Assembly: GCF_003625485.1 (NCBI RefSeq)
Contig: NZ_RAIR01000001.1
Span: 496,001 to 560,000, forward strand
Reading direction: 5' to 3'
Origin: Butyrivibrio sp. CB08
Lineage (GTDB): Bacteria; Bacillota; Clostridia; Lachnospirales; Lachnospiraceae
Length of the DNA stretch: 64,000 nt
In this document: in pieces, positions 1 to 8,904 of the stretch
Layout of the letters: each line of letters starts with the position of its first letter
Position numbering within the stretch: position 1 is the first letter of the stretch
Program-made: the position numbers and the translations under genes
Notes under the pieces: generated by a model
Database searches by the model: none
What the model saw: only the letters and a program-made list of their open reading frames with translations
What the model was told of the DNA's origin: nothing

Positions 1-506
1 TTACTGGTTTTGAAGTATGCCAGCAGATCAGGGAGTTTTCAAACGTGCCTATCATCATGCTCACCGCTAAGGGCGATGACATGGATAAGATCCTGGGCCT
101 TGAATATGGCGCAGACGACTACATCACCAAGCCCTTTAATATTCTTGAGGTAAAGGCTAGGATCAAGGCTATCATCAGAAGAACAGTCAGAACAACTGAT
201 GCTACCAAGGTTATGACCTATGGTGACCTTAAGCTCAACGAAGAGTACAGAAGAGTATTTGTTAAGGATAAAGAGATCAATGTTACAAGCAGGGAGTACG
301 AGCTGCTTGAACTTTTGGCGTCAACACCAGGTAAGACTTATTCCAGAGAGGAGCTTCTTGAGACCATCTGGGGAACAGACTATCCTGGAGATGAGAGAAC
401 AGTTGACGTTCATATCAGAAGACTTAGGGAGAAACTTGAGAATAATCCCAGCGAGCCAAGATATGTCAGAACAAAATGGGGCGCTGGATACTACTTCCAG
501 GCATAA
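1..506 (+). CDS. OmpR/PhoB-family response regulator (5' truncated)
   Basis: The gene enters from the left edge in a frame whose first full codon is at base 3, so its N-terminus lies outside the window. What remains is the second half of the receiver domain, with the conserved switch Thr/Ser region, Lys in the 'ITKPF' motif and 'GADDYITKPF' helix, then a winged-helix DNA-binding domain that ends in the typical 'VDVHIRRLREKLE' recognition helix and 'TKWGAGYYF' wing. The phosphoacceptor Asp should be just upstream and is not visible. It is followed after 3 bases by the sensor kinase, its likely partner. The GTG at 45 is internal, not a start. The regulated genes cannot be told from the sequence. 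Confidence 0.95.
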   Translation, partial: TGFEVCQQIREFSNVPIIMLTAKGDDMDKILGLEYGADDYITKPFNILEVKARIKAIIRRTVRTTDATKVMTYGDLKLNEEYRRVFVKDKEINVTSREYELLELLASTPGKTYSREELLETIWGTDYPGDERTVDVHIRRLREKLENNPSEPRYVRTKWGAGYYFQA

Positions 507-509
507 TTT

Positions 510-1991
510 ATGGATAAAACAGGCAGTTTTAAGATAAAAGGCGTTTTAAAAAGTCTAAGAGTGCGATTCTTTGTCATAGTTTTCTTAACGGGGCTGATTT
601 CATGCCTCGTTATGCATTCTGTCATTTTGGACAGCTATGAGAATCGTGCTGTCAATGTCAAATCAACTGAGGCACAGACGCAGCTGCGTATTCTTGCCAA
701 TCACCTCATTGTTTCCAATTACCTTCAGGACACTTCTTCTGAAGTTATTAATGCTGAGCTGGATATGCTGGCCAATCTCTATGATGGCCGTGTTATTGTT
801 ATCAACGATGATCTTAAGGTTGTTAAGGACACTTACAACATAAGTCAGGGCAAGACCATTATCTCTGAAGAGGTTGTAAACTGCCTTAAGACTGGATCTA
901 AGGGCACAGTATCCAAGTACGACCAGGCAAATGGCTACATCGAGATCGTTACTCCTATCATCGAGAGTGAAGTTATCGAGGAAGAGGACGTATCAGTATC
1001 TGGCAAGGTCAGTGAGGTGGTAAGAGGAGTGCTTCTTACCAGTGTTTCAACAGAGACAATTGCTGTGACTCTGGATATCTTAAGCAGACGAGCTCAGATT
1101 CTTGAAATTCTTATTATTCTGATCATCCTTTTGTTTGCCGCTTGGGTTTCAATAATGCTCCTTAGGCCTTTCGACAGGATCACCACTGCCATCAATGACG
1201 TTAAGGCGGGATATACAGACGAGCCTATCGTTGGACCTAACTATCTTGAGACCGAGCAGATCATTAATGCGTTTAATGCGCTCCTTCGGCGAATGAAGGT
1301 TTTGGATGACTCCCGTCAGGAGTTTGTATCTAACGTCTCACACGAGCTTAAGACCCCTATCACATCAATGAAGGTGCTGGCAGATTCTCTTTTGGCCCAG
1401 GAAGACGTTCCAAATGAGGTTTACAGGGAATTCATGACTGACATCGGAGCTGAGATAGACAGAGAGGATAAGATCATCAACGACCTTCTGGCTCTTGTTA
1501 AGATGGACAAAAAAGCTGCTGGCCTTACCATCACTTCTGTAGATGTTGTCAATCTTACTGAGGTTGTGCTTAAGAGGATGAGGCCTATAGCAAGGAAACA
1601 CAATATTGAGCTTACCCTTGAGAGTAAAAGAGCTATCACCGCGGAGATTGATGAGGTCAAGATCTCACTGGTTATCATGAACCTTGTAGAGAACGCCATT
1701 AAGTACAACAAGGACGAGGGATGGGTTCGCGTTGAGCTGGATGCAGACCATCAGTATTTTTATGTGAAGGTCATCGACTCTGGATATGGAATACCAGAGG
1801 ATTCACTGGAACAGATTTATGAGAGGTTCTACAGGGTAGATAAGTCAAGGTCTCGAGAGATTGGCGGAACAGGCCTTGGACTTGCTATAGCAAGAAATGC
1901 TGTGCTTATGCACAGAGGAACCATAGATGTTAAGAGCGTTGTGGATGAAGGAACAACCTTTACGGTTAAGCTTCCACTCAGAAACGGATAA
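510..1991 (+). CDS. Membrane sensor histidine kinase
   Basis: A 493-residue two-transmembrane kinase: TM1 at about 20-42, an extracytoplasmic sensor region of about 150 residues, TM2 at about 195-220, a HAMP linker, a HisKA domain with phospho-acceptor His278 in 'SHELKTP', and a HATPase domain with the N box 'NLVENAIKYN', 'DSGYGIP' and 'GGTGLGLAIA'. All catalytic boxes look intact. The architecture matches the WalK/ResE/PhoR class, but the ligand is unknown. It starts 3 bases after the response regulator stop and is followed 4 bases later by a GerMN lipoprotein, so the three are probably co-transcribed and co-translated. Confidence 0.95.
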   Translation: MDKTGSFKIKGVLKSLRVRFFVIVFLTGLISCLVMHSVILDSYENRAVNVKSTEAQTQLRILANHLIVSNYLQDTSSEVINAELDMLANLYDGRVIVINDDLKVVKDTYNISQGKTIISEEVVNCLKTGSKGTVSKYDQANGYIEIVTPIIESEVIEEEDVSVSGKVSEVVRGVLLTSVSTETIAVTLDILSRRAQILEILIILIILLFAAWVSIMLLRPFDRITTAINDVKAGYTDEPIVGPNYLETEQIINAFNALLRRMKVLDDSRQEFVSNVSHELKTPITSMKVLADSLLAQEDVPNEVYREFMTDIGAEIDREDKIINDLLALVKMDKKAAGLTITSVDVVNLTEVVLKRMRPIARKHNIELTLESKRAITAEIDEVKISLVIMNLVENAIKYNKDEGWVRVELDADHQYFYVKVIDSGYGIPEDSLEQIYERFYRVDKSRSREIGGTGLGLAIARNAVLMHRGTIDVKSVVDEGTTFTVKLPLRNG

Positions 1992-1995
1992 AGAT

Positions 1996-2943
1996 ATGAT
2001 CTTAAGGAATATTCTTAAAAACAGAATAATCTCTTTTGCCTTAGCATCTGTGATGGTAGTTACTGCGCTTACAGGATGTCAGAGGAAAGAGCCAAGTGAC
2101 CCGGACGCCTTCAAGATTTTCTATGTAAATAACAGCGAGACAGGTATCATGGCTGTGGACTATGAAATACAGAGCAGCCTGTCAGATACAGAGGCGGTTA
2201 TTGCTGAACTTATCGAGCAGCTTGGAAGGATGAGTGAGAGACGTCAGTACGAAGCACCTCTTACAGGAGAGGTGAATCTTATAGGCTATTCCATAGCAGA
2301 TAAGCTTCTTACTCTGAATTTTGATACCAGATATCTTGATATTGGAAGAACTGTGGAGGTTTTGGACAGGGCAGCTATCGTAAGAACCTTCACTCAGCTG
2401 GATGAAATTGAGTATGTGAGCTTCCAGGTTGAGGGAGCACCTCTTACTGATCACTACGGCAATATCATTGGTAATATGTCTGCAGATACCTTTATTTTCA
2501 ATGTTGGTAACGAGATCAATACCTACGAGAAGGTTGAGCTTAAGCTGTTCTTTGCCAATGAGACAGGAGATAAGCTGGTTCCTGTGTACAGGTCAGTAGT
2601 CTATAACAGTAATATCTCCATGGAGAGACTTGCTGTTGAGCAGATCATAAGTGGTCCTAATACTGATATCTGTTATCCAACAATATCCAAGGACAGCAAG
2701 ATCAACAGCGTAAATGTTAAGGACGGAGTCTGCTACATTGACTTCGACTCAGCATTTTTAAGTGAGCCCTATAATGTAACGGCTGAAGTTGCTCTGTACT
2801 CACTGGTTAACACAGTTGCTGAGTTTTCTGATGTTAACAAGGTGGCATTTTCGGTAAATGGTGAATCTGCCTTTACCTTTATGGATTTCTCAATTTCCGG
2901 ACCTTATGAGAGGAATCTGGATATCATAGAGGGATCCAACTAA
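1996..2943 (+). CDS. Tandem GerMN-domain lipoprotein
   Basis: A 315-residue predicted lipoprotein. The N-terminus has a basic start, a hydrophobic segment and a lipobox 'LTGC' near residue 24, so it should be anchored outside the membrane. Two GerMN repeats follow (about residues 45-165 and 185-300), each with the AIVRT/ALYSLVNT helix and the strand 'V.FSVNG/V.FQVEG' that mark the family. GerM in Bacillus acts in sporulation and germination, whereas LpqB, also GerMN-containing, works with a sensor kinase. I chose ATG 1996, 4 bases after the kinase stop, because it begins directly at the signal peptide; an upstream in-frame start would lie inside the kinase gene. Confidence 0.85.
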   Translation: MILRNILKNRIISFALASVMVVTALTGCQRKEPSDPDAFKIFYVNNSETGIMAVDYEIQSSLSDTEAVIAELIEQLGRMSERRQYEAPLTGEVNLIGYSIADKLLTLNFDTRYLDIGRTVEVLDRAAIVRTFTQLDEIEYVSFQVEGAPLTDHYGNIIGNMSADTFIFNVGNEINTYEKVELKLFFANETGDKLVPVYRSVVYNSNISMERLAVEQIISGPNTDICYPTISKDSKINSVNVKDGVCYIDFDSAFLSEPYNVTAEVALYSLVNTVAEFSDVNKVAFSVNGESAFTFMDFSISGPYERNLDIIEGSN

Positions 2944-2966
2944 TTTTTCAGGAGTTTTGTGCATAA

Positions 2967-5285
2967 TTGAAACGACCGTTGGCCTTTTTGGCAATTCTGG
3001 TGACGGTGGCTGTTTTTGTCTATTTAAATGTCTTTTCATCTGCATTTGCGGATACCGATAGTGCTCTGGATAAGAGCTATGTGGAACTTTTTGGGAAGGT
3101 CCACAGTAAAGAGCTTAAAAAGAGCTCTACCGGTGAAACAAATTCTGTTATCTATCTGATTCCGACAGGAGAAGAGAATAGGGACTTTGAGATGGTTCAG
3201 TGCTATATTGAACCATCTTGTACTACCTGTCCGTCTATAGGGCAGTATGTGCTTGTTTCTGGCAAGGCCAGGACTTTTTCAAGGCCCACTAATCCTGGGG
3301 AATTCGACAGTCACCTCTATTATTCCACATTAAAAATTTCATACAGATTAAGTGATGCAAAGATACTGAAGATTGGAGGAAAGAAAAACTGGTACAGGGA
3401 GAGCCTTTATCAGGTCAGGATCTTTTTGGAGGATGTGCTGGATGGCGTTCTGCCATCTGAAGACGCAGGGGTGATGAAAGCAATGCTCCTTGGTGATAAG
3501 GCATATCTTGATGAAGAGACAAAGGATATGTATAAGAGTAGTGGGATCATGCATATCCTGGCGGTATCGGCTTTGCATATATCAATTATTGGAATGGGGC
3601 TCTATAAGCTTTTAAGGCGCCTTAGACTTAACAGCGTAGTGGCATCTCTTTTTGCCATTGTGTTTATGTACTCATACGGAGTAATGTGCGGTATGGGGAC
3701 ATCTTCCTTTAGGGCCATAAGTATGTTTGTATTAAGGCTTTTAGCGCCACTTGTTGGTAGGACTTACGACCTTATTAGTGGTCTTTCCCTGGCTGAGATC
3801 CTGCTATTACTGGATCAGCCTCTTTATCTGTACAACAGCGGGTTTTTGTTTTCTTTTGGAGCTGTGGTTGGAATTGCGGTGGTCAAGCCAAGTTTGCGCC
3901 CCATGTATCTTTATCTTTTTGGAAACAGGATGAAATTTGCCGATGATAAAGACAGGCAGCCACAGATGGAGATTATTAAGGGTGCTGGGCTTAAGGTGCT
4001 TGATGCATTGCAGACAGGACTTTCAATAGCTCTGGTGACCCTGCCTGTATATTCTCTGTTCTACTTCACATATCCTGTACATTCTCTTTTCTTAAATCTT
4101 ATGGTGATTCCCCTTATGGCGACTTTGATGCTCTCTGGAATAGTTACAATGCTCCTTGGGGTGATAGCGCCTGTTCTTGGTTATCTTCCAGGTTTCCTGG
4201 TTCATCTTATCCTTTCCTTCTACAAGCTTATAAGCTCTGTAAATGAAGTAAATGGAAGCTTTACATGGTATATGGGACACTCTGAAAGCTCACAGGTCTT
4301 TGTTTATATGGTGTTGGTGCTGGCTTCCCTTTGGATGTCAAAGGAGAAGCGCGCTAAGAAGATAGTTAAGGAACATGTTATCAAATCCCCGGTGATTAAA
4401 GATGTCTGCCGATTTGGGGTTCTATTGTTGGCGGTTATCGCTCTGACATTTCATATACCACCAGAACTTGAAATAGACATGATAGACGTGGGCCAGGGAG
4501 ATGGAATCGTAATATCTTCAGCAGGGCGAAGCATCCTCATAGACGGAGGCAGTACCTCAAAAAAGAACGTGGGAAAGTATCAGATCATACCATTTCTTAA
4601 GTACAAAGGTATTGGAAAGCTCGAAGCTGCCATTGTGACTCACGAAGATGAGGACCACATAAGCGGCCTTTTAGAGATCATGGATGATATGGAGAAGGGT
4701 GGGATACAGGTAAAAAAGTTGCTCCTGCCTGAAGTTGCTGAAAGCTCCAGAGGAGACAATTACCACCTTTTGGAAAGCAGGGCAAAAGAGCTGCGTATTC
4801 CGATACTGTATATCAATAAGGGTGAATCCTTTAGTCTTGGCAAGGCGCAGTTCACATGCCTGAATCCCCGGCTAAACATGACCACAGATGGAGCTAACGC
4901 ATACTCTACAGTACTCTTTATGCGTTATGGGCAGTTCACAGCTCTTTTCACGGGAGATATGGAAGGAGAAGGGCTGGTGAATGTGAAGGATCAGTTGCGA
5001 AAGAACGCTGTTGAGATCAGTGACGGATTGGATCTACTTAAGGTTGCCCACCACGGCTCAGAGTACACAACTGATGAGGAATTCCTTGAATTGACCCGTC
5101 CCAGGATAGCTCTTATCAGCAATGGGCAGAATAACAAATATGGACATCCTCACAAAGCCTTAATAGAGCGCCTTGGCGCTTTTGGGGCTCAGATTTATCG
5201 TACAGATCAGCTGGGAGAGATCAGCATTATCGTTAAAAAGAGCAGCCTCCATATTGAAGGATATCGACATACGCTTTATCATTGA
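2967..5285 (+). CDS. comEC: ComEC/Rec2 DNA-uptake channel protein
   Basis: 772 residues with a TTG start; GGAG lies 12 bases upstream. Order of parts: an N-terminal TM and a DUF4131/OB-like region, the Competence domain of multiple TM helices (about 170-480; 'GIMHILAVSALHISIIGMGLY' region, shown here only as a landmark split by family motif HxLAVSGxH, here with Ala-Leu-His), and a C-terminal metallo-beta-lactamase domain with 'DVGQGDG', 'THEDEDHISG' and 'AHHGSE'. In naturally competent bacteria it transports single-stranded DNA across the membrane and the C-terminal domain is thought to degrade the other strand. It lies 23 bases after the GerMN gene, probably in the same transcript. Its length is normal for the family. 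Confidence 0.93.
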   Translation: MKRPLAFLAILVTVAVFVYLNVFSSAFADTDSALDKSYVELFGKVHSKELKKSSTGETNSVIYLIPTGEENRDFEMVQCYIEPSCTTCPSIGQYVLVSGKARTFSRPTNPGEFDSHLYYSTLKISYRLSDAKILKIGGKKNWYRESLYQVRIFLEDVLDGVLPSEDAGVMKAMLLGDKAYLDEETKDMYKSSGIMHILAVSALHISIIGMGLYKLLRRLRLNSVVASLFAIVFMYSYGVMCGMGTSSFRAISMFVLRLLAPLVGRTYDLISGLSLAEILLLLDQPLYLYNSGFLFSFGAVVGIAVVKPSLRPMYLYLFGNRMKFADDKDRQPQMEIIKGAGLKVLDALQTGLSIALVTLPVYSLFYFTYPVHSLFLNLMVIPLMATLMLSGIVTMLLGVIAPVLGYLPGFLVHLILSFYKLISSVNEVNGSFTWYMGHSESSQVFVYMVLVLASLWMSKEKRAKKIVKEHVIKSPVIKDVCRFGVLLLAVIALTFHIPPELEIDMIDVGQGDGIVISSAGRSILIDGGSTSKKNVGKYQIIPFLKYKGIGKLEAAIVTHEDEDHISGLLEIMDDMEKGGIQVKKLLLPEVAESSRGDNYHLLESRAKELRIPILYINKGESFSLGKAQFTCLNPRLNMTTDGANAYSTVLFMRYGQFTALFTGDMEGEGLVNVKDQLRKNAVEISDGLDLLKVAHHGSEYTTDEEFLELTRPRIALISNGQNNKYGHPHKALIERLGAFGAQIYRTDQLGEISIIVKKSSLHIEGYRHTLYH

Positions 5286-5321
5286 ATTATCAGCAGAGTA
5301 CATGCTAACTGGAGAGTAACT

Positions 5322-6323
5322 ATGATAGATATCTTTGGAACATTAGGTCCAAAATGTGATAATGAGATAATGCTTAAAGAGATGTTTTTAAGGGGCATGA
5401 CAGGGATAAGGATCAATCTGTCCCATGTTAAGCTTTTTGACTGCAAGGATAGCATTGACAGGATTAAGCAGGCGGCTAAGGAAGCTGGAACTACGCCTAA
5501 GATCCTTATTGATATGCAGGGGCCGGAACTAAGAGTTGGAGACTTTGACGGAGTTGTTTCGCTGGCTAAAGGCTATTATCAGACGCTGGGGGATGAGTGG
5601 ATCCCTGTGGATGAGAAGATAATAAGGGCAATGGAGCCTGGAGATGAGATACTTCTGGATGACGGAAAGATCCTTGCGCAGGTAAAAGAGGTCAAGGGAA
5701 CAACTGCTGAGATTTATGTTAAGAGAAGCGGTGGGCTGACAGGGAAAAAGAGCATAAGGATAGTAGGAAAAGAGGTACCGATGCCGGCTCTTACTGATGA
5801 AGACATTGAGAATCTGAAATTTGCTAGTGAATATGGAATTACTGGTATAATGCAGCCCTTTGTCAGAAATAGAGATGACCTTCTTGCCGTAAGAAATCAG
5901 CTTCAGATAAGTGGATGCCCTGACCTTAGGATCTATGCCAAGGTAGAAAGCATGGAGGGCGTAGAGAATCTGGAGAACTATATAAATGACTGCGATGAAA
6001 TAATCATTGCAAGAGGAGATCTTGGAAATGCCATGCCACTGTGGGAACTTCCAGGAGTGCAGAAGAGAATAGCAAAAACCTGCAGAGAGCACAACAAGCC
6101 ATTCATGGTAGTAACACAGATGCTATCTTCCATGGAAAAAAGTGCAGTCCCAACAAGGGCAGAAGTAAGTGACATATACAATGCAGTCCTTGACGGAGCT
6201 ACATCTGTAATGGTTACGGGAGAGACTGCCATAGGTGAATATCCACATGAAGTAATAAAGTATCTGGTTAATACAGCCAATGAAGCTGATAAAAAAATTA
6301 AGCAAAATAAAACCGGGGAATGA
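5322..6323 (+). CDS. Short pyruvate kinase (A and B domains only)
   Basis: 333 residues, against about 470-590 for normal pyruvate kinase. It carries the (beta/alpha)8 A domain and the inserted B domain but ends after 'GETAIGEYP', so the allosteric C domain is missing. Active-site features seen: Arg30, Asn32 and Ser34 in 'IRINLSH', Asp64 in 'IDMQGPELR', the catalytic Lys in 'AKVES', 'ARGDLGNAMP' and 'TQMLSSM'. The Thr that normally follows the Asp in the K+ site is Met65, and the next Lys is Gln. It could convert PEP and ADP to pyruvate and ATP without allosteric control, or be a diverged relative. GGAG at about 5309 supports the start. The stop codon lies inside the terminator loop. Confidence 0.85.
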   Translation: MIDIFGTLGPKCDNEIMLKEMFLRGMTGIRINLSHVKLFDCKDSIDRIKQAAKEAGTTPKILIDMQGPELRVGDFDGVVSLAKGYYQTLGDEWIPVDEKIIRAMEPGDEILLDDGKILAQVKEVKGTTAEIYVKRSGGLTGKKSIRIVGKEVPMPALTDEDIENLKFASEYGITGIMQPFVRNRDDLLAVRNQLQISGCPDLRIYAKVESMEGVENLENYINDCDEIIIARGDLGNAMPLWELPGVQKRIAKTCREHNKPFMVVTQMLSSMEKSAVPTRAEVSDIYNAVLDGATSVMVTGETAIGEYPHEVIKYLVNTANEADKKIKQNKTGE

Positions 6324-6337
6324 TCCCCGGTTTTTTT
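6313..6337. terminator. Bidirectional intrinsic terminator between pyk-like gene and nrdD
   Basis: Perfect 7-bp stem CCGGGGA/TCCCCGG with a 4-base loop, flanked by A-run on the left and T-run on the right, so it can end transcripts of both convergent genes. The kinase stop TGA (6321-6323) is in its loop and stem. Confidence 0.9.
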
Positions 6338-6348
6338 ATTTTATCGTC

Positions 6349-8754
6349 TTATGATACCTGGCTGTTAGCGATCCAGGACTTGATGTCTGAAACACCAAGA
6401 ACCTTCTCGAAGTTATCGCCGCTCTGGATTACAAGAGTAGGAGCCTGCATGATTCCAAACTTTTCAACGAGTTCAGGATGCTCATTAGCATCTAAAGTCT
6501 TGTAGATGACTCCGGCCTTATCAAGAAGAGAACCAGCTATCTTGCAGTTAGGACAGGTTGTTGTCTTAAAGAGCATTACTGATGCGCCTACATTAGAGCT
6601 GTTTTCGCTGGACTCTGTATTGGACTTCTTGACAGCAGCCTCTACAAAGCTGATCTTCTTGGGACCCTCGTGGGTCAGATGTGAATTGCCAATGTTGTAA
6701 ACGCGTCTGTCCTTGTATTCCTGAGCCTTACCATCGTTCCAGTTAGCAACAGGGCGGTAGTAACCAGTGATACGGCTATAAACCTCTGTCTTAGCTCCGC
6801 AGTGAGGGCAGACAGCCTGCTCACCAACAAGGTAGCCATGCTCCTTACATACTGAGTATGTAGGGGACATTGTGTAGTATGGAAGCTTGTAGTTCTCAGC
6901 AATCTTCTTAACAAGACTAGCTGCGGACTTCCAATCTGGAAGCTTCTCACCAAGGAATGCATGGAATACAGTTCCTGATGTGTAAAGTGTCTGAAGCTCA
7001 TCCTGAATATCAAGGGCAGAGAAGATATCCTCTGTATAGCCAACAGGAAGGTGCGAAGAGTTGGTGTAATAAGGTGTTCCATTCATATTGGCTGTTATGA
7101 TATCTGGATAAAGTTCTTTGTCGTGCTTAGCAAAACGATATGTTGTAGATTCTGCTGGAGTAGCCTCAAGGTTGAAGAGCTCACCCTCGTACATAGCCTG
7201 GTAATCAGAAAGGCGCTCTCTCATGTGGTTAAGTACATTCTTGGAGAATTCTACAGTCTCAGAGTTAGTCATATCAACTCCAAGCCATTTTGCATTAAGA
7301 CCAACTTCGTTCATACCAATAAGACCGATGGTAGAGAAGTGGTTAGCAAATGATCCAAGATATCTCTTGGTGTATGGGTAAAGACCCTGCTCAAGAAGCT
7401 TGTTGATAACCTGTCTCTTGGTGTGAAGGCTTCGTGCAGCCACATCCATGAGATGATCGAGTCTCTTGTAGAAGTCTTCCTCGTCTTTTGCAAGGTAAGC
7501 AATTCTTGGCATATTGATTGTAACAACGCCAATAGATCCAGTAGATTCGCCTGATCCAAAGAAACCACCTGATTTTTTACGAAGCTCTCTTAAGTCGAGA
7601 CGAAGTCTGCAGCACATGGATCTTACATCGCTTGGCTCCATGTCGGAATTGATATAGTTTGAGAAGTATGGAGTACCATACTTGGCTGTCATTTCGAACA
7701 GGAGCTTGTTGTTCTCAGTCTCGCTCCAATCAAAATCACTTGTTATAGAATATGTAGGAATAGGATACTGGAAGCCACGGCCGTTAGCATCGCCCTCGAT
7801 CATGATCTCGATGAAGGCCTTGTTGACCATATCCATTTCCTTCTGGCACTCGCCATAAGTGAAATCAAGCTCCTTGCCACCAACGATGCAGTTGAGGTTC
7901 TTGAGATCGTTAGGAACTGTCCAGTCCAGAGTGATGTTAGAGAATGGTGCCTGTGTTCCCCAACGGCTTGGTGTGTTTACACCATAGACAAAGGACTGGA
8001 TGCACTGCTTAACCTCTTTATAGGTTAAGTTATCAACCTTAACGAAAGGTGCAAGGTAGGTATCAAATGAAGAAAATGCCTGAGCGCCTGCCCATTCATT
8101 CTGCATGATACCAAGGAAGTTAACCATCTGATTGCAAAGGGTAGAAAGGTGTCCTGCAGGTGAAGATGTGATCTTACCTGGAACTCCGCCAAGACCTTCC
8201 TGGATAAGCTGCTTAAGACTCCAGCCTGCGCAGTAGCCTGTCAGCATTGAAAGGTCATGGATGTGGATAGCAGCGCTTCTGTGAGCGTTTGCGATCTCCT
8301 CATCATATACTTCTGAAAGCCAGTAATTGGCTGTGATGGCACCAGAATTAGAAAGGATAAGTCCTCCTACAGAGTATGTTACTGTAGAGTTCTCCTTAAC
8401 ACGCCAGTCATTGATCTTAAGGTAATCATCAACTATGTCTTTATAGTTTAAGAGAGCAGAGTTGACGTTACGTACCTTCTCACGCTGTTTACGATATAAG
8501 ATATATGCCTTGGAAACATCAGAATATCCAGACTCGGAAAGGACTTTCTCGACACTGTCCTGGATCTCTTCCACAGTGATCTTGCCATCCTTAACCTTGG
8601 ATTCGAAATCTGAAGCTACACGAAGAGAAATAAGATCTATCACGCTAGAGTGATAATCTTTTTCAAGAGCGACAAATGCTTTAGTGATGGCGGCAGAAAT
8701 CTTGGCGATATTAAAATCCGCAATAGCCCCATCTCGTTTAACAACCTGGTACAT
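6349..8754 (-). CDS. nrdD: Anaerobic (class III) ribonucleotide reductase with C-terminal redoxin domain
   Basis: 801 residues. N-terminal ATP-cone (about 1-95, allosteric nucleotide sensor), the large ten-stranded barrel catalytic domain, a C-terminal zinc site ('CKEHGY', 'CPHCG') and the glycyl-radical region 'RITGYYRPV'. After this, from about residue 725, comes an extra thioredoxin/glutaredoxin-like domain with a CPNC active site (Cys734, Cys737) and a cis-Pro-like 'MQAPTL'. The enzyme makes dNTPs from NTPs without oxygen. The fused redoxin suggests it is reduced by a dithiol rather than by formate, as in the NrdD2 group; this is inference. The start is supported by AAGGGGG just upstream. 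It lies downstream of its activase gene nrdG. Confidence 0.95.
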   Translation of the reverse strand: MYQVVKRDGAIADFNIAKISAAITKAFVALEKDYHSSVIDLISLRVASDFESKVKDGKITVEEIQDSVEKVLSESGYSDVSKAYILYRKQREKVRNVNSALLNYKDIVDDYLKINDWRVKENSTVTYSVGGLILSNSGAITANYWLSEVYDEEIANAHRSAAIHIHDLSMLTGYCAGWSLKQLIQEGLGGVPGKITSSPAGHLSTLCNQMVNFLGIMQNEWAGAQAFSSFDTYLAPFVKVDNLTYKEVKQCIQSFVYGVNTPSRWGTQAPFSNITLDWTVPNDLKNLNCIVGGKELDFTYGECQKEMDMVNKAFIEIMIEGDANGRGFQYPIPTYSITSDFDWSETENNKLLFEMTAKYGTPYFSNYINSDMEPSDVRSMCCRLRLDLRELRKKSGGFFGSGESTGSIGVVTINMPRIAYLAKDEEDFYKRLDHLMDVAARSLHTKRQVINKLLEQGLYPYTKRYLGSFANHFSTIGLIGMNEVGLNAKWLGVDMTNSETVEFSKNVLNHMRERLSDYQAMYEGELFNLEATPAESTTYRFAKHDKELYPDIITANMNGTPYYTNSSHLPVGYTEDIFSALDIQDELQTLYTSGTVFHAFLGEKLPDWKSAASLVKKIAENYKLPYYTMSPTYSVCKEHGYLVGEQAVCPHCGAKTEVYSRITGYYRPVANWNDGKAQEYKDRRVYNIGNSHLTHEGPKKISFVEAAVKKSNTESSENSSNVGASVMLFKTTTCPNCKIAGSLLDKAGVIYKTLDANEHPELVEKFGIMQAPTLVIQSGDNFEKVLGVSDIKSWIANSQVS

Positions 8755-8792
8755 AAAAACCCCCTTACAATACTTACATTAGTGATAAATAT

Positions 8793-8822
8793 AAGATATC
8801 ATAAGAAGGGTTCAATAGTCAA
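8793..8822 (-). promoter_or_regulatory. Predicted nrdD promoter
   Basis: On the minus strand TTGACT (8822-8817) is followed after 18 bases by TATCTT (8798-8793), about 38 bases before the nrdD start. The -35 element lies inside the proximal NrdR box. Confidence 0.5.
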
Positions 8823-8863
8823 TATATAGATATTGTTATTTATACAAACACAATATATTGTGG
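8817..8863. promoter_or_regulatory. Paired NrdR boxes
   Basis: Two 16-base elements, 8817-8832 and 8848-8863, with identical-type core CWATATATWG. The distal one matches the published consensus acaCwAtATaTwGtgt at 15 of 16 positions, the proximal at 11 of 16 with the whole core kept. Their starts are 31 bases apart, about three helical turns, which is the spacing NrdR needs. They overlap the nrdD promoter, consistent with repression when dATP is plentiful. Confidence 0.85.
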
Positions 8864-8904
8864 TTTGGATTTCAAAAAACCATAGCTTATCATTATAGCG
8901 TTCG

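Noticed and set aside
1927..1995. Longer N-terminus for the GerMN lipoprotein
   Set aside because: It would overlap the kinase gene and bury the lipoprotein signal peptide behind 23 extra residues.
5529..6092. 187-codon open frame antisense to the pyruvate kinase gene
   Set aside because: Shadow of a well-conserved enzyme on the other strand; no ribosome site and no recognisable motif.
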